Source: Rodentibacter sp. JRC1
Lineage (GTDB): Bacteria > Pseudomonadota > Gammaproteobacteria > Enterobacterales > Pasteurellaceae
Assembly: GCF_020521555.1 (NCBI RefSeq)
Contig: NZ_BPWA01000001.1
Coordinates: forward strand, 434,001-498,000
Length of the DNA stretch: 64,000 nt
Reading direction: 5' to 3'
This document shows positions 17,992-28,200 of this stretch, piece by piece. The notes under the pieces were generated by a model, which saw only the letters and a program-made list of their open reading frames with translations, searched no databases and had not been told where the DNA came from. The position numbers were made by a program, and so were the translations under genes. Each line of letters starts with the position of its first letter. Positions within the stretch are counted from its first letter, which is position 1.

Positions 17992-19851
17992 TTACGGTTT
18001 CTCAATTTCTGTGACATTCTTACCGGCAAGAGCTTTATTAATTGACGCATTCATTCTGCGTGCAGCAAATTCCTGTGTCGCCGCATCCAATGCTTTAATT
18101 CCTTGTGTAATCGCATCACGATCCGAACCTTGTTTTACTTCTATGAGTTGCTTTAATATCGCTTCAATATGATGAAATTCTTCCGTGCTAAGCAATTCTG
18201 CACCATCTGCTTGTAAGGCAACAATAACACTTTCAATCACTCTTTCGGCTTCTACACGCTGTTCTGCAAGTTCACGTGCTTGTAAATCTTCTTGCGCATT
18301 ATCAAAAGAAGATTTAATCATTGCCGTCACTTCTTCGTCTGTCAAACCATAAGAAGGTTTAATTTGAATAGAAGCCTGCACTTTGGTTGATTTTTCCATT
18401 GCCGTAACACTTAACAAACCGTCTGCATCCACTTGATAAGTCACACGAATATGTGCCGCACCGGCTGCCATCGGTGGAATGCCGCGTAAAGTAAAACGAC
18501 CTAAAGAGCGGCAATCCCCAACAAGCTCCCTTTCGCCCTGTACGACGTGAACGGTCATTGCGGTTTGACCGTCTTTGAAAGTAGTAAATTCTTGCGCGCG
18601 GGCAACAGGAATTGTGGTATTACGAGGAATAATTTTTTCCACTAATCCGCCCATCGTTTCAATACCTAAGGACAGCGGCACGACATCAAGCAATAGCATA
18701 TCGGCTTCCGTTTTATTGCCCACCAAAATATCCGCCTGAATCGCCGCCCCAAGCGCAACCACTTTATCCGGATCAATGGAAGTCAATGGTGTCTTACCAA
18801 AAAACTCGCCCACCTGTTCACGGACATAAGGTACACGTGTCGAACCGCCAACCATTACGACTTCCTGCACTTCATCAGCCTCTACATTGGCATCTTTTAA
18901 AGCGCGACGACAAATCAGTAACGAGCGTTTCACAAGCCCGTGAATTAATTCATTGAATTGTTCGCGCGTAAGCACAAGCGAAAAATCTAACCAAGAAATG
19001 ACCGCACTTTCCGCATTACTCAAGGCTATCTTGGCTTGATTCGCAAGCGTTAAAAGCTCACGCTGTTGATTCGCATTTTGTGGTTGAAATTGGGTTTGCT
19101 GCGACACCCAATCCGCAATTAAATGATCGAAATCATCACCGCCTAATGCGGTATCTCCGGCGGTTGCCAATACTTCAAATACACCTTTGGATAAACGTAA
19201 AATAGAAATATCAAAAGTACCGCCACCTAAATCATATACGGCGATCACCCCTTCTTGTCCGCTATCTAAGCCGTAAGCGACAGCGGCTGCCGTAGGTTCA
19301 TTCAACAAGCGTAATACGTTTAAACCGGCTAAACGGGCTGCATCTTTGGTGCTTTGACGCTGTGCATCATCGAAATACGCCGGTACGGTGATCACCACAC
19401 CGGAAAGTTCGCCCCCTAAACGCTGCTCGGCGATATGATTTAAACGTGTAAGAATGTCTGCAGAAACTTCTATCGGACTTTTTTTCCCCTGTGCAGTCAC
19501 AACTAACGGTAAGCCGTTTTCACTTGCTCTAAATTCGTAGGGAAGTGATGAATAACGAGCCTGTACATCGGCAAGACTACGACCGATCAAACGCTTTACC
19601 GAGATAATCGTATTTTTTGGGTCGGAAGAGGCATAAGCAAAGGCTTCTGCGCCGACTTGTCTTTGATTTTCACCGTAATACACCACTGAAGGAACAAGGC
19701 TACGCTCCAGTTCATCATTTAAGATCATCGCTTGGCCGCTACGCACTGCCGCTACAAGGGAATTAGTTGTTCCTAAATCGATCCCTACCGCTAAACGGTG
19801 CTGATGCGGTGCGGCAGTTTGCCCGGGTTCTGCAATTTGTAATAATGCCAT
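17992..19851 (-). CDS. hscA: Fe-S assembly Hsp70 chaperone HscA
   Basis: A 619-residue Hsp70 specialised for IscU. It has the N-terminal ATPase (DLGTTNS at 25-31, the phosphate-2 loop [13 protein letters not shown]) and the substrate domain recognising the LPPVK motif of IscU. HscB stimulates it and together they promote cluster transfer. It is separated from hscB by the DUF2625 gene and repeat D, which is unusual. An uptake signal lies in frame near 19003. Confidence 0.96.
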   Translation of the reverse strand: MALLQIAEPGQTAAPHQHRLAVGIDLGTTNSLVAAVRSGQAMILNDELERSLVPSVVYYGENQRQVGAEAFAYASSDPKNTIISVKRLIGRSLADVQARYSSLPYEFRASENGLPLVVTAQGKKSPIEVSADILTRLNHIAEQRLGGELSGVVITVPAYFDDAQRQSTKDAARLAGLNVLRLLNEPTAAAVAYGLDSGQEGVIAVYDLGGGTFDISILRLSKGVFEVLATAGDTALGGDDFDHLIADWVSQQTQFQPQNANQQRELLTLANQAKIALSNAESAVISWLDFSLVLTREQFNELIHGLVKRSLLICRRALKDANVEADEVQEVVMVGGSTRVPYVREQVGEFFGKTPLTSIDPDKVVALGAAIQADILVGNKTEADMLLLDVVPLSLGIETMGGLVEKIIPRNTTIPVARAQEFTTFKDGQTAMTVHVVQGERELVGDCRSLGRFTLRGIPPMAAGAAHIRVTYQVDADGLLSVTAMEKSTKVQASIQIKPSYGLTDEEVTAMIKSSFDNAQEDLQARELAEQRVEAERVIESVIVALQADGAELLSTEEFHHIEAILKQLIEVKQGSDRDAITQGIKALDAATQEFAARRMNASINKALAGKNVTEIEKP

Positions 19852-19875
19852 AATATTTCTTTTCTATTTCATTGG

Positions 19876-20562
19876 TTATGCGACAGAATATGCCATTTCA
19901 AATTTTTCTTTCTCTGCAAAAGAAGCGTTATAGTGGGTTTCAATATTCACTTCTCGTTTTTGTCGTTGGTCAATTGCCATGCTTTTATCTTCTGCTAAAT
20001 CAGGTGTAAACACAAAAACCTGATTGCCATCTAGTTGTCTTACATCCTCTTGCCAACCTTGCCAAAATAGCCCTTGATAGAAGGCTTCAAGATCGCCGTT
20101 TAATGCCCAAGCCAAAAATTCCGTATAGGTGAAATTTAAGTTATGCCAATTTAAATCTTTCGGTGAAAAATAATAAATTTTTCCGAAATGTTCACCTAAT
20201 GAGCCGCCATTCAATGCAAAATAACCACCGATGACATCATCGGCAACCAATAAATATTTTGGTTTTTCACCCGATTTACTGAAGGACTTACTAAAATTCC
20301 AATCCATTAAGCCACGAGGTAATTTAAAACTACCTGAACCTAAAATCCGCAGCCACCCATAATGAATTAAAATACCACCGGTTTCATAAATCACCGCCCC
20401 CATTGGAGAGGAAGTCGGCATTTGCATGGTAAAAAGTTCACGCTCGGCACTGGACTGATCTTTTTTGATGACCAGACAATCATTCCGCGCCAACTCAATC
20501 CATTGGGAAAGGGTTGGCCAGACGGAATGTTCGGAATCGGTTAGTTGTTCGAGAGTTTGCAT
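19876..20562 (-). CDS. DUF2625 family protein inside the isc operon
   Basis: A 228-residue soluble protein. The body (about 13-195) fits my memory of DUF2625: SPMGAVIYETGGILIHYGWLRILGSGS, LLVADDVIGGYFALNGG, and a GDLEAFYQGLFWQGW segment. No signal peptide or membrane helix. Function unknown; the fold resembles SMI1/KNR4-like proteins, which are often immunity or regulatory factors, but that is a guess. It lies between hscB and hscA, 24 bases before hscA, so it is probably transcribed with the isc genes. Repeat copy D lies immediately upstream. Confidence 0.75.
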   Translation of the reverse strand: MQTLEQLTDSEHSVWPTLSQWIELARNDCLVIKKDQSSAERELFTMQMPTSSPMGAVIYETGGILIHYGWLRILGSGSFKLPRGLMDWNFSKSFSKSGEKPKYLLVADDVIGGYFALNGGSLGEHFGKIYYFSPKDLNWHNLNFTYTEFLAWALNGDLEAFYQGLFWQGWQEDVRQLDGNQVFVFTPDLAEDKSMAIDQRQKREVNIETHYNASFAEKEKFEMAYSVA

Positions 20563-20589
20563 AATTTATAAACTATATCGTAAAACATA

Positions 20590-20730
20590 GAAAATTTTCG
20601 CTACCATGGTATCAATCGCAAAAAGAGAATTTTATATCTAATATTTATTGGTGCGTTACGGCTTCGCCTAACAGCACCTATAATGATTTGTGCGACTGTT
20701 ACATAATAATGAAAATTTTAACCGCACTTT
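20590..20730. repeat. Dispersed inverted repeat, copy D (inside the isc operon)
   Basis: The right arm (TTGTGCGACTGTTACATAAT) and uptake signal (20720-20730) are clear, the core (GGTGCGTTACGGCTTCGCC, AAGAGAATTTTATATC) matches copies A and E, and the left arm is degenerate. It sits between hscB and the DUF2625 gene. Confidence 0.7.
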
Positions 20731-21250
20731 AAAGCTCAAAAAAATGCTCTTCTATGCGTTCGATTTCTTCTGTTAGTTTACGTGTAAAACGTAATTTATC
20801 ACATAATTGAGCAGCCAATCGCCATTGTTGCATTTGGAGATTTTCAGAAAGTGCGGTTAATAATTTCTGCGTTTCTAATTTGATTTCTTTTGCAAAAACA
20901 GTTAACGCCTGCTCATTTTTTTGCGTTTCAAATTCTTCTAATTGTTCCCGCCATTGTAACTGTTGCATTAAAAACGCCACATCTTGCGTGCTTTTTTGCT
21001 CAAGATCTTGTTGTTCTCCTATATTTAGCGCAATAATCGCTTCAGCACGCAAAATCGGATCTTTTAACGTTTTTAAGGCATCATTCACTTCAGTCGATTT
21101 CTGCATTGCAATACGTTGTTCCACAGCACTTGCAGAGGCAAAATTATCAGGGTGCAACGTCTTTTGCAGTTCAAGATAACGTGCATTTAAGGTTTGCGTA
21201 TCGAGTTGAAAATCAACGGGTAAATCAAAAATTTCAAAAGGATTGAACAT
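20729..21250 (-). CDS. hscB: Fe-S assembly J-domain co-chaperone HscB
   Basis: A 173-residue protein with an N-terminal J domain (HPD at 33-35) and a C-terminal helical domain that binds IscU. It delivers IscU to HscA and triggers ATP hydrolysis. It starts 11 bases after the iscA stop. An uptake signal is in frame near 20850. Confidence 0.95.
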   Translation of the reverse strand: MFNPFEIFDLPVDFQLDTQTLNARYLELQKTLHPDNFASASAVEQRIAMQKSTEVNDALKTLKDPILRAEAIIALNIGEQQDLEQKSTQDVAFLMQQLQWREQLEEFETQKNEQALTVFAKEIKLETQKLLTALSENLQMQQWRLAAQLCDKLRFTRKLTEEIERIEEHFFEL

Positions 21251-21261
21251 GATATATCACC

Positions 21262-21585
21262 TTAAACGTGAAAACTTTCACCGCAACCGCAAGATTCTTT
21301 AACATTCGGGTTATTATATTTAAAGCCTTCATTTAACCCTTCCTTTACATAATCCAGCTCAATGCCATTAAGATAAACCAAACTTTTGGGATCTACGATG
21401 ACCTTTACACCATGTTGTTCAAACACTTGATCTTCATCATTTAGCACATCAACAAACTCCAAAACGTATGCTAAGCCCGAGCAACCCGAAGTTTTTACTC
21501 CTAGACGTAAACCAATGCCTTTACCACGATTATCCAAAAAAGCTTTTACACGCTGTGCGGCTTTTTCTGTTAATGTAATGCTCAT
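21262..21585 (-). CDS. iscA: A-type Fe-S carrier IscA
   Basis: A 107-residue A-type carrier with the three conserved cysteines C35, C99 and C101 (SGCSGL and CGCGESF). It takes clusters from IscU, mainly for 4Fe-4S targets. Between iscU and hscB; an inverted uptake-signal pair lies in the gap to iscU. Confidence 0.97.
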   Translation of the reverse strand: MSITLTEKAAQRVKAFLDNRGKGIGLRLGVKTSGCSGLAYVLEFVDVLNDEDQVFEQHGVKVIVDPKSLVYLNGIELDYVKEGLNEGFKYNNPNVKESCGCGESFHV

Positions 21586-21603
21586 ACTTCCCCTACGATC
21601 AGT

Positions 21604-21632
21604 AAAAGTGCGGTCATTTTTACCGCACTTTT
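21604..21632 (-). terminator. Uptake-signal hairpin between iscU and iscA
   Basis: AAAAGTGCGGT (21604-21614) and ACCGCACTTTT (21622-21632) form an 11-bp stem with a short T tail. It sits inside an operon, so at most it is a partial terminator or mRNA stabiliser. Confidence 0.45.
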
Positions 21633-21639
21633 TGTTGTA

Positions 21640-22023
21640 TTATTCGCCTTGTTTCGCTTTGTAATCCGCAATTGCCGCTTTGATTGCATCTTCCGCTAAA
21701 ATTGAGCAATGCACTTTTACCGGCGGCAATTCTAATTCTTCGGCAATTTGGCTATTTTTGATTGCGCCCGCTTCTTCTAAGGATTTACCTTTTACCCATT
21801 CGGTAATCAGTGAACTTGAAGCGATAGCGGAGCCGCAACCGTAAGTCTTGAATTTAGCATCTTCGATGATGCCGCTATCGTTTACTTTGATTTGTAACTG
21901 CATTACGTCACCACAGGCCGGCGCCCCCACCATTCCAGTACCGACAGAACTATCTTTTTTATCCAACGATCCGACATTACGTGGATTTTCATAATGATCA
22001 ATTACTTTTTCACTATAAGCCAT
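21640..22023 (-). CDS. iscU: Fe-S cluster scaffold IscU
   Basis: A 127-residue scaffold with cysteines 37, 63 and 106 and the chaperone-recognition motif LPPVK (99-103). Clusters are built here with sulfur from IscS. Normal length and position. Confidence 0.98.
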   Translation of the reverse strand: MAYSEKVIDHYENPRNVGSLDKKDSSVGTGMVGAPACGDVMQLQIKVNDSGIIEDAKFKTYGCGSAIASSSLITEWVKGKSLEEAGAIKNSQIAEELELPPVKVHCSILAEDAIKAAIADYKAKQGE

Positions 22024-22055
22024 TTTAACTTTCCTTTACTTAAATGATTAAAAAT

Positions 22056-22084
22056 GCTGCCGATAATATCGGTATATCGGCGGC
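22056..22084 (-). terminator. Hairpin with T run between iscS and iscU
   Basis: On the minus strand GCCGCCGATA and TATCGGCAGC pair (one mismatch) around a nine-base loop, followed by ATTTTTAA. It looks like a terminator but lies within the isc operon, so partial termination or 3'-end protection of an iscRS transcript is likelier. Confidence 0.5.
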
Positions 22085-22094
22085 AATGAAACTC

Positions 22095-23309
22095 TTAATG
22101 TGCAGACCATTCAATGGTACTTAGATCTACACCTTCTTTAAACATATCCCATAACGGAGACAAAGCGCGTAATTTTTCTACCGCACCTTTCACCAAGCTG
22201 ACGGTGTAATCGATTTCTTCTTCCGTAGTATAACGACCAAGGGTGAAACGAATCGAACTGTGTGCCAATTCATCATTTAAGCCTAGTGCGCGCAATACAT
22301 AAGAGGGTTCAAGACTCGCTGACGTACAAGCCGAACCTGAAGATACGGCAATATCACGCAGTGCCATCATTAAGGATTCGCCCTCTACGTAGTTAAAACT
22401 GATGTTGAGATTGTTATCTAAGCGATGTTCCATCGAACCGTTAACATAGGTTTCTTCAATATCTTTTAAGCCGTTGTATAAACGGTCACGAAGTGCCTTT
22501 AAACGTGGCATTTCGGTTGCCATTTCTTCTTTTGCAATGCGATATGCTTCACCCATACCCACAATTTGATGCACCGGCAATGTGCCTGAACGCATACCAC
22601 GTTCATGACCACCACCATGAATGATCGCTTCTAAACGTACACGTGGTTTACGACGAACATATAATGCGCCGATACCCTTCGGCCCATAAAGTTTGTGACT
22701 GGACATAGAAAGTAAATCTACCGGTAATTCCGCTAAATTAATTGCGATTTTACCCACCGCTTGTGTTGCATCAACGTGAAAAATCGTTTTGTTTGCACGA
22801 CAAAGTTCACCAATGGCTTTAATGTCTTGCACCACGCCGATTTCATTATTAGCATGCATAATCGATGCCACAATAGTATCCGGACGAAGTGCCGCTTTGA
22901 ATTTTTCCAAATCAATTAAACCGTCAGACTCCGGTTCTAAATAAGTTACTTCAAAACCTTCTCGTTCTAACTGACGACAAGTATCAAGCACCGCTTTATG
23001 TTCGGTTTTACAAGTGATGATATGCTTGCCTTTGGTTTGATAAAAATGCGCGGCGCCTTTAATTGCCAAGTTATCGGATTCTGTTGCGCCGGATGTGAAT
23101 ACGATTTCTCGGGAATCCGCACCAATTAAATCGGCAATTTGATTACGCGCAATATCCACAGCTTCTTCTGCTTGCCAACCAAATTTATGAGAACGGGATG
23201 CCGGATTACCGAATGTACCGTCAATGGTTAAAAATTCCATCATTTTTTTCGCAACACGTTCGTCCACCGGGCAGGTTGCCGCATAATCCAGATAAATAGG
23301 TAATTTCAT
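22095..23309 (-). CDS. iscS: Cysteine desulfurase IscS
   Basis: A 404-residue PLP enzyme, equal in length to E. coli IscS, with the PLP lysine K206 ([10 protein letters not shown]) and the active-site cysteine C328 (SGSACTSAS). It takes sulfur from cysteine for Fe-S clusters, tRNA thiolation and other uses. I use the ATG at 23309 ([12 protein letters not shown]), which has AGGAG before it; the frame extends five codons further. Confidence 0.98.
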   Translation of the reverse strand: MKLPIYLDYAATCPVDERVAKKMMEFLTIDGTFGNPASRSHKFGWQAEEAVDIARNQIADLIGADSREIVFTSGATESDNLAIKGAAHFYQTKGKHIITCKTEHKAVLDTCRQLEREGFEVTYLEPESDGLIDLEKFKAALRPDTIVASIMHANNEIGVVQDIKAIGELCRANKTIFHVDATQAVGKIAINLAELPVDLLSMSSHKLYGPKGIGALYVRRKPRVRLEAIIHGGGHERGMRSGTLPVHQIVGMGEAYRIAKEEMATEMPRLKALRDRLYNGLKDIEETYVNGSMEHRLDNNLNISFNYVEGESLMMALRDIAVSSGSACTSASLEPSYVLRALGLNDELAHSSIRFTLGRYTTEEEIDYTVSLVKGAVEKLRALSPLWDMFKEGVDLSTIEWSAH

Positions 23310-23370
23310 TTTCACTCCTAACAAATCATTAAAAATTTAACCGCACTTTTTGTTGCACAGCTACTTTCCT

Positions 23371-23820
23371 TTATTGATTCAATAAATTTTCAAAATCACT
23401 ATGAGATTCAAGCTTCACATTACGCTTATTAACTAACTCTGCTAACGTAATCTCATTTAAAAAACTTTCAATACGGTTGCTTAATTCTTCCCAAAGCGCA
23501 TGGGTTAAGCACTCCGTGCCATTTTGGCAATTACCACGCCCTAAACACTTAGTCACGTGAATATTTTCGTTTACTGCCGAAATAACCATTCCGACAGAAA
23601 TTTGGTCACAAGCTAAACCGAGCTGATAACCGCCACCCGGGCCACGAACACTTTTTACTAAACCGCATCGACGTAATTTAGCAAAAAGTTGTTCTAAATA
23701 AGATAGTGAAATATTTTGGCGCTCAGAAATATCTGCAAGACTCACCGGCCCATTAATCGCATTTAATGCGATATCTAAAATCGCGGTTACTGCATAACGC
23801 CCTTTTGAGGTAAGTTTCAT
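23371..23820 (-). CDS. iscR: Fe-S-sensing transcription regulator IscR
   Basis: A 149-residue Rrf2-family repressor with an N-terminal winged helix and the cluster ligands C92, C98, C104 and H107. With its [2Fe-2S] cluster it represses its own operon when clusters are plentiful. First gene of the operon; a type-1 IscR site lies just upstream. The gap to iscS carries an uptake signal. Confidence 0.97.
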   Translation of the reverse strand: MKLTSKGRYAVTAILDIALNAINGPVSLADISERQNISLSYLEQLFAKLRRCGLVKSVRGPGGGYQLGLACDQISVGMVISAVNENIHVTKCLGRGNCQNGTECLTHALWEELSNRIESFLNEITLAELVNKRNVKLESHSDFENLLNQ

Positions 23821-23854
23821 AAAGTTTCCTTAAAAAAGTTGCGCCAATGTTTAC

Positions 23855-23879
23855 ATATCAGACTAAAATAGTCAACTAT
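23855..23879 (-). promoter_or_regulatory. Type-1 IscR operator and -35 of the isc promoter
   Basis: On the minus strand ATAGTTGACT, ATTTT, AGTC and a closing TAT half-site fit the type-1 consensus except at two positions. The embedded TTGACT can serve as a -35. The site overlaps the last codons of trmJ. Confidence 0.75.
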
Positions 23880-24615
23880 CCATATTGGGCAAATTAAGCT
23901 GTTTTTCAACCGAACTTAACATTCCACGTAAAATATTCAGCTCGTTTTTTTCAACATTCGAACGCAAATATAAACGCCTTAATTTCTGCATAACACCTTG
24001 ATTTTGAATGAATCCAAGAGATTTATAAACCTGCTCCGTATGCGTAAAAAAATATTCCATTTCTTGCGATGTCGCATAATGATTTTCGGCATTATTAATT
24101 TCACCAATCAAAGAAAACGGTATTACATTATTTTCTTTCGTTAATAATCCCATTCTTAATTCATAACAAATTAATTGGACTGCCATCGCCAAATTTAATG
24201 ATGAATAATCGGGATTTGCCGGAATCGTAAGGTGATAATGACATTTGAGCAATTCGTCATTATGTAATCCTACACGTTCACGTCCGAAAACAATTGCAAC
24301 ATTTCCTTTATGAGTCGCGACTTTTTCACCACATCTACGCGGTTCAATCAAAGTATTTTGCAGATGACGTAAACGTGCGCTCGTACCAATCACTAATGAA
24401 CAATCGGCTATTGCTTCATCAAAGCTAGAAACGATATGTGCGGATCTCACAACATCTTCCGCTCCGGCAGAAAGCGCTATAGATTGCTCGTCTACCAATT
24501 TTGGTGAAACTAAATAGAGTTGGGAAAACCCCATCGTCTTCATCGCACGCGCAGCAGAACCAATATTCCCGCTGTGTGAAGTTTCCACAAGAACAACTCG
24601 GATATGCTCGAACAT
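23872..24615 (-). CDS. trmJ: tRNA (Cm32/Um32) 2'-O-methyltransferase TrmJ
   Basis: A SPOUT methyltransferase of 247 residues from the ATG at 24615 (MFEHIRVVLVETSHSGNIG), which aligns with the E. coli start. Motifs FGRERVGL and SLNLAMAVQ form the knotted SAM site. It methylates ribose 32 of the anticodon loop. trmJ before iscR is also the E. coli order. The frame is open to 24648, but that start has a poor ribosome site. Confidence 0.93.
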   Translation of the reverse strand: MFEHIRVVLVETSHSGNIGSAARAMKTMGFSQLYLVSPKLVDEQSIALSAGAEDVVRSAHIVSSFDEAIADCSLVIGTSARLRHLQNTLIEPRRCGEKVATHKGNVAIVFGRERVGLHNDELLKCHYHLTIPANPDYSSLNLAMAVQLICYELRMGLLTKENNVIPFSLIGEINNAENHYATSQEMEYFFTHTEQVYKSLGFIQNQGVMQKLRRLYLRSNVEKNELNILRGMLSSVEKQLNLPNMDS

Positions 24616-24651
24616 AAGTTTCATTATCTGACCTAAAATTGCGGGCATTTT

Positions 24652-24678
24652 ATCATAATAGCCTTAATTTAAGGTCAA
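24652..24678 (-). promoter_or_regulatory. Possible trmJ promoter
   Basis: TTGACC (24673-24678) and TATGAT or TGATAA 15-17 bases downstream on the minus strand. The remainder of the 349-base gap to tRNA-Lys (24679-24964) is AT-rich and shows no gene or repeat that I recognise. Confidence 0.4.
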
Positions 24679-24964
24679 GAATTTTCTTATTTTAAAAATA
24701 AAGATTATTTATTGATAACAAGCAGCTACGGAAAAAATGAAATATTTGAATTTCAGACGATTACGTATTCAGAACACATCTATGAACAAAATAAACTAAG
24801 TTTAAAGCAGATATTTTGAAATAAATATTAAGAACTACCGGAATTGAATAACTGGATTGTACCTTGAAAGACTGGCGATAACTGCCACTAGAAAAACTGT
24901 TTAGAAAGAAGATTAGGAATATCTATGAAACCTTACCGCCACTCTACCGCCAGTTCGCTCTAAG

Positions 24965-25040
24965 TGGTGGGTCGTGAAGGATTCGAACCTTCGACCAACG
25001 GATTAAAAGTCCGCTGCTCTACCGACTGAGCTAACGACCC
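24965..25040 (-). tRNA. tRNA-Lys (anticodon TTT)
   Basis: A complete 76-base cloverleaf with encoded CCA, acceptor GGGTCGT/ACGACCC, anticodon loop CTTTTAA. tRNA-Lys behind the tol-pal genes is also the E. coli arrangement. Confidence 0.97.
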
Positions 25041-25162
25041 ATATCGTTTTGATGATGGCGCGTATAATACTGATTTTATTTTCTGATGCAAGAAGAATTT
25101 ACGTTTTTATTAATTAATTGAGCGAATTACAAACAATTTAATTACGCGACATTCGATAATAG

Positions 25163-25202
25163 TTCAAAAATAAAGCAGCATTCATCTCTAAACGCTGCTT
25201 TA
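25163..25202 (-). terminator. Terminator of the tol-pal operon
   Basis: AAAGCAGC (25194-25201 on the minus strand), loop, GCTGCTTT (25172-25179), then ATTTTTG, 26 bases after pal. Confidence 0.8.
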
Positions 25203-25227
25203 GTAATAAAATCCAAAAAGTTTAAAA

Positions 25228-25698
25228 TTAGTATGCTAATACCGCACGACGGTTTTTAGAGTATGCCGCTTCATCATGACCTAATACAGCTGGTTTTTCT
25301 TCTCCATAAGAAACGGTTGATACTTTGCTACCTTCTACACCTTTACCTGCTAAGAAAGATTTAACTGCATCAGCACGACGTTGACCTAAAGCGATGTTGT
25401 ATTCCGGTGTACCACGTTCGTCAGTGTTACCTTCAACAACAACTTTAGATGCAGGCGTTGCATTTAAGTATGCTGCATGTGCATCTAAGATTTGCACATA
25501 TTCACCTTCGATGTTGTATTTGTCAAAACCGAAATATACGGTGTTGTAACGTTGTTGAAGATCTTCAACAGAGTAACCACCGAAAGTTTGACCGTTATTA
25601 TTTGCACCGTTACCGGCCGCATCGTTGCTAGAAGAACTACATGCTGCCAATGCAGCTACAGAACCTGCAACTAATAATGATTTAATAAATTTGTTCAT
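25228..25698 (-). CDS. pal: Peptidoglycan-associated lipoprotein Pal (P6)
   Basis: A 156-residue lipoprotein with lipobox LAAC (cysteine 20) and a C-terminal OmpA-like domain (about 50-156; [24 protein letters not shown]) that grips peptidoglycan. It ties the outer membrane to the wall and works with TolB. It corresponds to the P6 antigen of H. influenzae. Last gene of the block; cpoB, found next in E. coli, is absent. Confidence 0.97.
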   Translation of the reverse strand: MNKFIKSLLVAGSVAALAACSSSSNDAAGNGANNNGQTFGGYSVEDLQQRYNTVYFGFDKYNIEGEYVQILDAHAAYLNATPASKVVVEGNTDERGTPEYNIALGQRRADAVKSFLAGKGVEGSKVSTVSYGEEKPAVLGHDEAAYSKNRRAVLAY

Positions 25699-25720
25699 TA
25701 GATTCTCCTAATTACATTTT

Positions 25721-27004
25721 TTACTTAGTTAAGTACGGCGACCAAGCCGGAAATTTAACTTGACCACTACTTCCTGGAAGACTCGCCTTAAAGCGACCAT
25801 CTGCGGAAACCAATTGTAGCACCTTTCCTAAACCTTGGGTAGAACTATAAATAATCATAATACCGTTAGGTGAAATGCTCGGACTTTCACCAAGGAAAGA
25901 GGTACTTAAAACTTCAGAGGCTCCGGTTGAAAGATCTTGTTTTACTACGTTATTATTACCATTAATCATAACAAGCGTTCTCCCATCAGCACTAATTTGC
26001 GCGCTACCACGCCCACCAATCGGAGTTACATCACCTCCATTGGCACTCATACGATAAATTTGAGGTGAACCGTTTCTATCTGAAGTAAACAAAATTGAGT
26101 TTCCGTCAGGAGACCATGAAGGCTCGGTATTATTACCGGCTCCTCGGGTTAATTGTGTCGGTGTTCCGCCATTTGCACCCATCACATAAATATTCAATGT
26201 TCCATCTTGTGATGAAGCAAAAGCCAAACGCGAACCGTCCGGAGAAAAAGCCGGAGCGCCATTATGGCCAGGGAATGACGCAACAACTTTACGCGCACCG
26301 GAACCTAAATCTTGCACGACTAACTGCGATTTTCTATTTTCAAATGATACGTAAGCTAAACGTTTGCCATCCGGTGACCACGCCGGCGACATAATAGGTT
26401 GAGAACTACGATTCACTACAAATTGGTTATAACCGTCATAATCCGCAACACGAACTTCATAAGGTTGTGAACCACCGTTTTTTTGTACCACATAAGCAAT
26501 ACGAGTTCTAAAAGCACCACGAATACCGGTTAATTTTTCAAAAACCTCATCACTTACAGTATGAGCACCGTAGCGTAACCATTTGTTGGTTACTACATAG
26601 CTGTTCTGGGCCAATATCGCTCCTGCCGTACCTGATGCCCCAACCGTATCAACAAGCTGGTAAGAAATATTATAGCCGCTACCGGTTGCCGTTATCTGTC
26701 CCACGACAACAGCATCAATCCCCAATGCAGTCCAAGCCTCAGGATTGACTTCAGAGGCTGAAGTTGGTCTTTGAGGCATTTGACTTACTGAGATAGGGTT
26801 AAATTTACCGCTATTGCGTAAATCATCAGAAACTATCTTGGCAATATCTTCCGGTGCAGTACCGGCAAACGGCACGACAGCAATTGGGCGAGCACCGTCA
26901 ACCCCTTCATCAATCACAATGCGAACCTCATCTTCCGCAGAGGCATAACTTACGACAGCAAATACAACCGCAAACACGCCTATAAGCTTTTTAATTAATT
27001 TCAT
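25721..27004 (-). CDS. tolB: Tol-Pal system protein TolB
   Basis: A 427-residue periplasmic protein with a signal peptide (about 1-23, cut after SYASA), an N-terminal domain and a C-terminal beta-propeller of repeated SPDG/WSPDG blades that binds Pal. I use the ATG at 27004 (MKLIKKLIG), which starts the signal peptide cleanly; the frame extends eight codons more. Confidence 0.96.
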   Translation of the reverse strand: MKLIKKLIGVFAVVFAVVSYASAEDEVRIVIDEGVDGARPIAVVPFAGTAPEDIAKIVSDDLRNSGKFNPISVSQMPQRPTSASEVNPEAWTALGIDAVVVGQITATGSGYNISYQLVDTVGASGTAGAILAQNSYVVTNKWLRYGAHTVSDEVFEKLTGIRGAFRTRIAYVVQKNGGSQPYEVRVADYDGYNQFVVNRSSQPIMSPAWSPDGKRLAYVSFENRKSQLVVQDLGSGARKVVASFPGHNGAPAFSPDGSRLAFASSQDGTLNIYVMGANGGTPTQLTRGAGNNTEPSWSPDGNSILFTSDRNGSPQIYRMSANGGDVTPIGGRGSAQISADGRTLVMINGNNNVVKQDLSTGASEVLSTSFLGESPSISPNGIMIIYSSTQGLGKVLQLVSADGRFKASLPGSSGQVKFPAWSPYLTK

Positions 27005-27045
27005 TTTGTTCCCTTTGAGTAAACTCATTGATTATTTCAAACCCA

Positions 27046-28185
27046 TTATTTAATATCAAAATCAATAATCGGGGCTTTATACTTATTGTACACAGCATCA
27101 GATGGCGCAGCAGGAACTTTTTTTGTTCTTGCAACCGCACTTAATGCAGCAGTACAAATATCTTCCGGTCCAGATATTTTCTGATAACCTAGAATCGTGC
27201 CATCACGACCTAACTGAATTTTAATATGACACACTTTACCGGCAAAGCTAGGATCTTTTAAGAAACGACGTTGAATTTCTTTTTTAATCACACCGGCATA
27301 TTGATCACCGACTTTACCGCCATCACCGGCACCTAATCCGGCTCCACGACCTTGAGAGCCCCCCTTGTTAGTATTACCGCCTTTAGCGGCACTACCACCA
27401 CCGATATCACCGCCATTCAAGAAATTATCCAATGCCGCTTGATCCGCTTTACGCTTTGCAGCAGCTTCCGCTTTGACTTTTGCCTCGGCTGCTGCCTTTG
27501 CTTCAGCGACCGCTTTAGCTTTGGCTGCGGCCTCTGCTTTAGCCTTCGCTTCCGCTTCTTTTGCTTTAACCTCAGCCGCTCTTGCTTTCGCTTCCGCCTC
27601 GGCTTTTACTTTTTCTTCAGCTTGTTTCTTCGCTTTCTGAGCGGCTTCTGCTGCTTTCGCTTTTGCTTCTTCCTCTGCTTTTTGGGCGGCAGCCGCCAAA
27701 CGTTTAGCTTCCGCCTCGGCTTTCAACTTCGCCGCTTCAGCTTCTTGCTTCGCTTTGGCTTCTTCAGCACGTTTCTGCTTTTCCAACATTTCTTGGCGGG
27801 CAATCTCTTGCTGTTTTTGTTTTTCTGCGATCTCTTGTTTTTGACGCTCAATTTCTTTTTGTCGTTGAAGTTCCTGTTGGCGTTTTAATTCTTCTTGCCG
27901 GAGAATATCCTCTTGCTTCACCGGTTTTTCCTCGACAACAGGTTCCGGCATTTTCTGTTTATCCGTTTGACCTTTTTTCTGTTGCTGAATTCGTCCCCAT
28001 TCTTGCGCCGCATTTCCGGTATCAACCATAACGGCCCCCAAGGCATCGCCATCGCCTTCACCACCGCCCATAATTTCAACGGTTTGATAGAAAGAACTCC
28101 AAATCAACAACCCAAACAGAGCAAGGTGCATAAAAATCGAAATGACAAACGCATTCACACCCTTTTTTTGTCGATTATTCTGCAC
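27046..28185 (-). CDS. tolA: Tol-Pal system protein TolA
   Basis: A 379-residue protein anchored by one N-terminal helix (about 13-33), followed by a long Ala/Lys/Glu/Gln-rich helical stalk (about 75-255) and a glycine-rich hinge before the C-terminal domain III (about 290-379). It transmits TolQR proton-motive energy to TolB/Pal in the outer membrane. The stalk is low-complexity, so its length probably varies between strains. Confidence 0.96.
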   Translation of the reverse strand: MQNNRQKKGVNAFVISIFMHLALFGLLIWSSFYQTVEIMGGGEGDGDALGAVMVDTGNAAQEWGRIQQQKKGQTDKQKMPEPVVEEKPVKQEDILRQEELKRQQELQRQKEIERQKQEIAEKQKQQEIARQEMLEKQKRAEEAKAKQEAEAAKLKAEAEAKRLAAAAQKAEEEAKAKAAEAAQKAKKQAEEKVKAEAEAKARAAEVKAKEAEAKAKAEAAAKAKAVAEAKAAAEAKVKAEAAAKRKADQAALDNFLNGGDIGGGSAAKGGNTNKGGSQGRGAGLGAGDGGKVGDQYAGVIKKEIQRRFLKDPSFAGKVCHIKIQLGRDGTILGYQKISGPEDICTAALSAVARTKKVPAAPSDAVYNKYKAPIIDFDIK

Positions 28186-28200
28186 GTTTTTCCTACTCCA

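Noticed and set aside
19876..20562. DUF2625 protein as an antitoxin or immunity protein
   Set aside because: No toxin gene or secretion neighbour is present; only a loose fold memory supports it.
27352..27888. A 178-codon plus-strand frame rich in Phe, Cys and Arg
   Set aside because: It is the mirror of the low-complexity TolA stalk.
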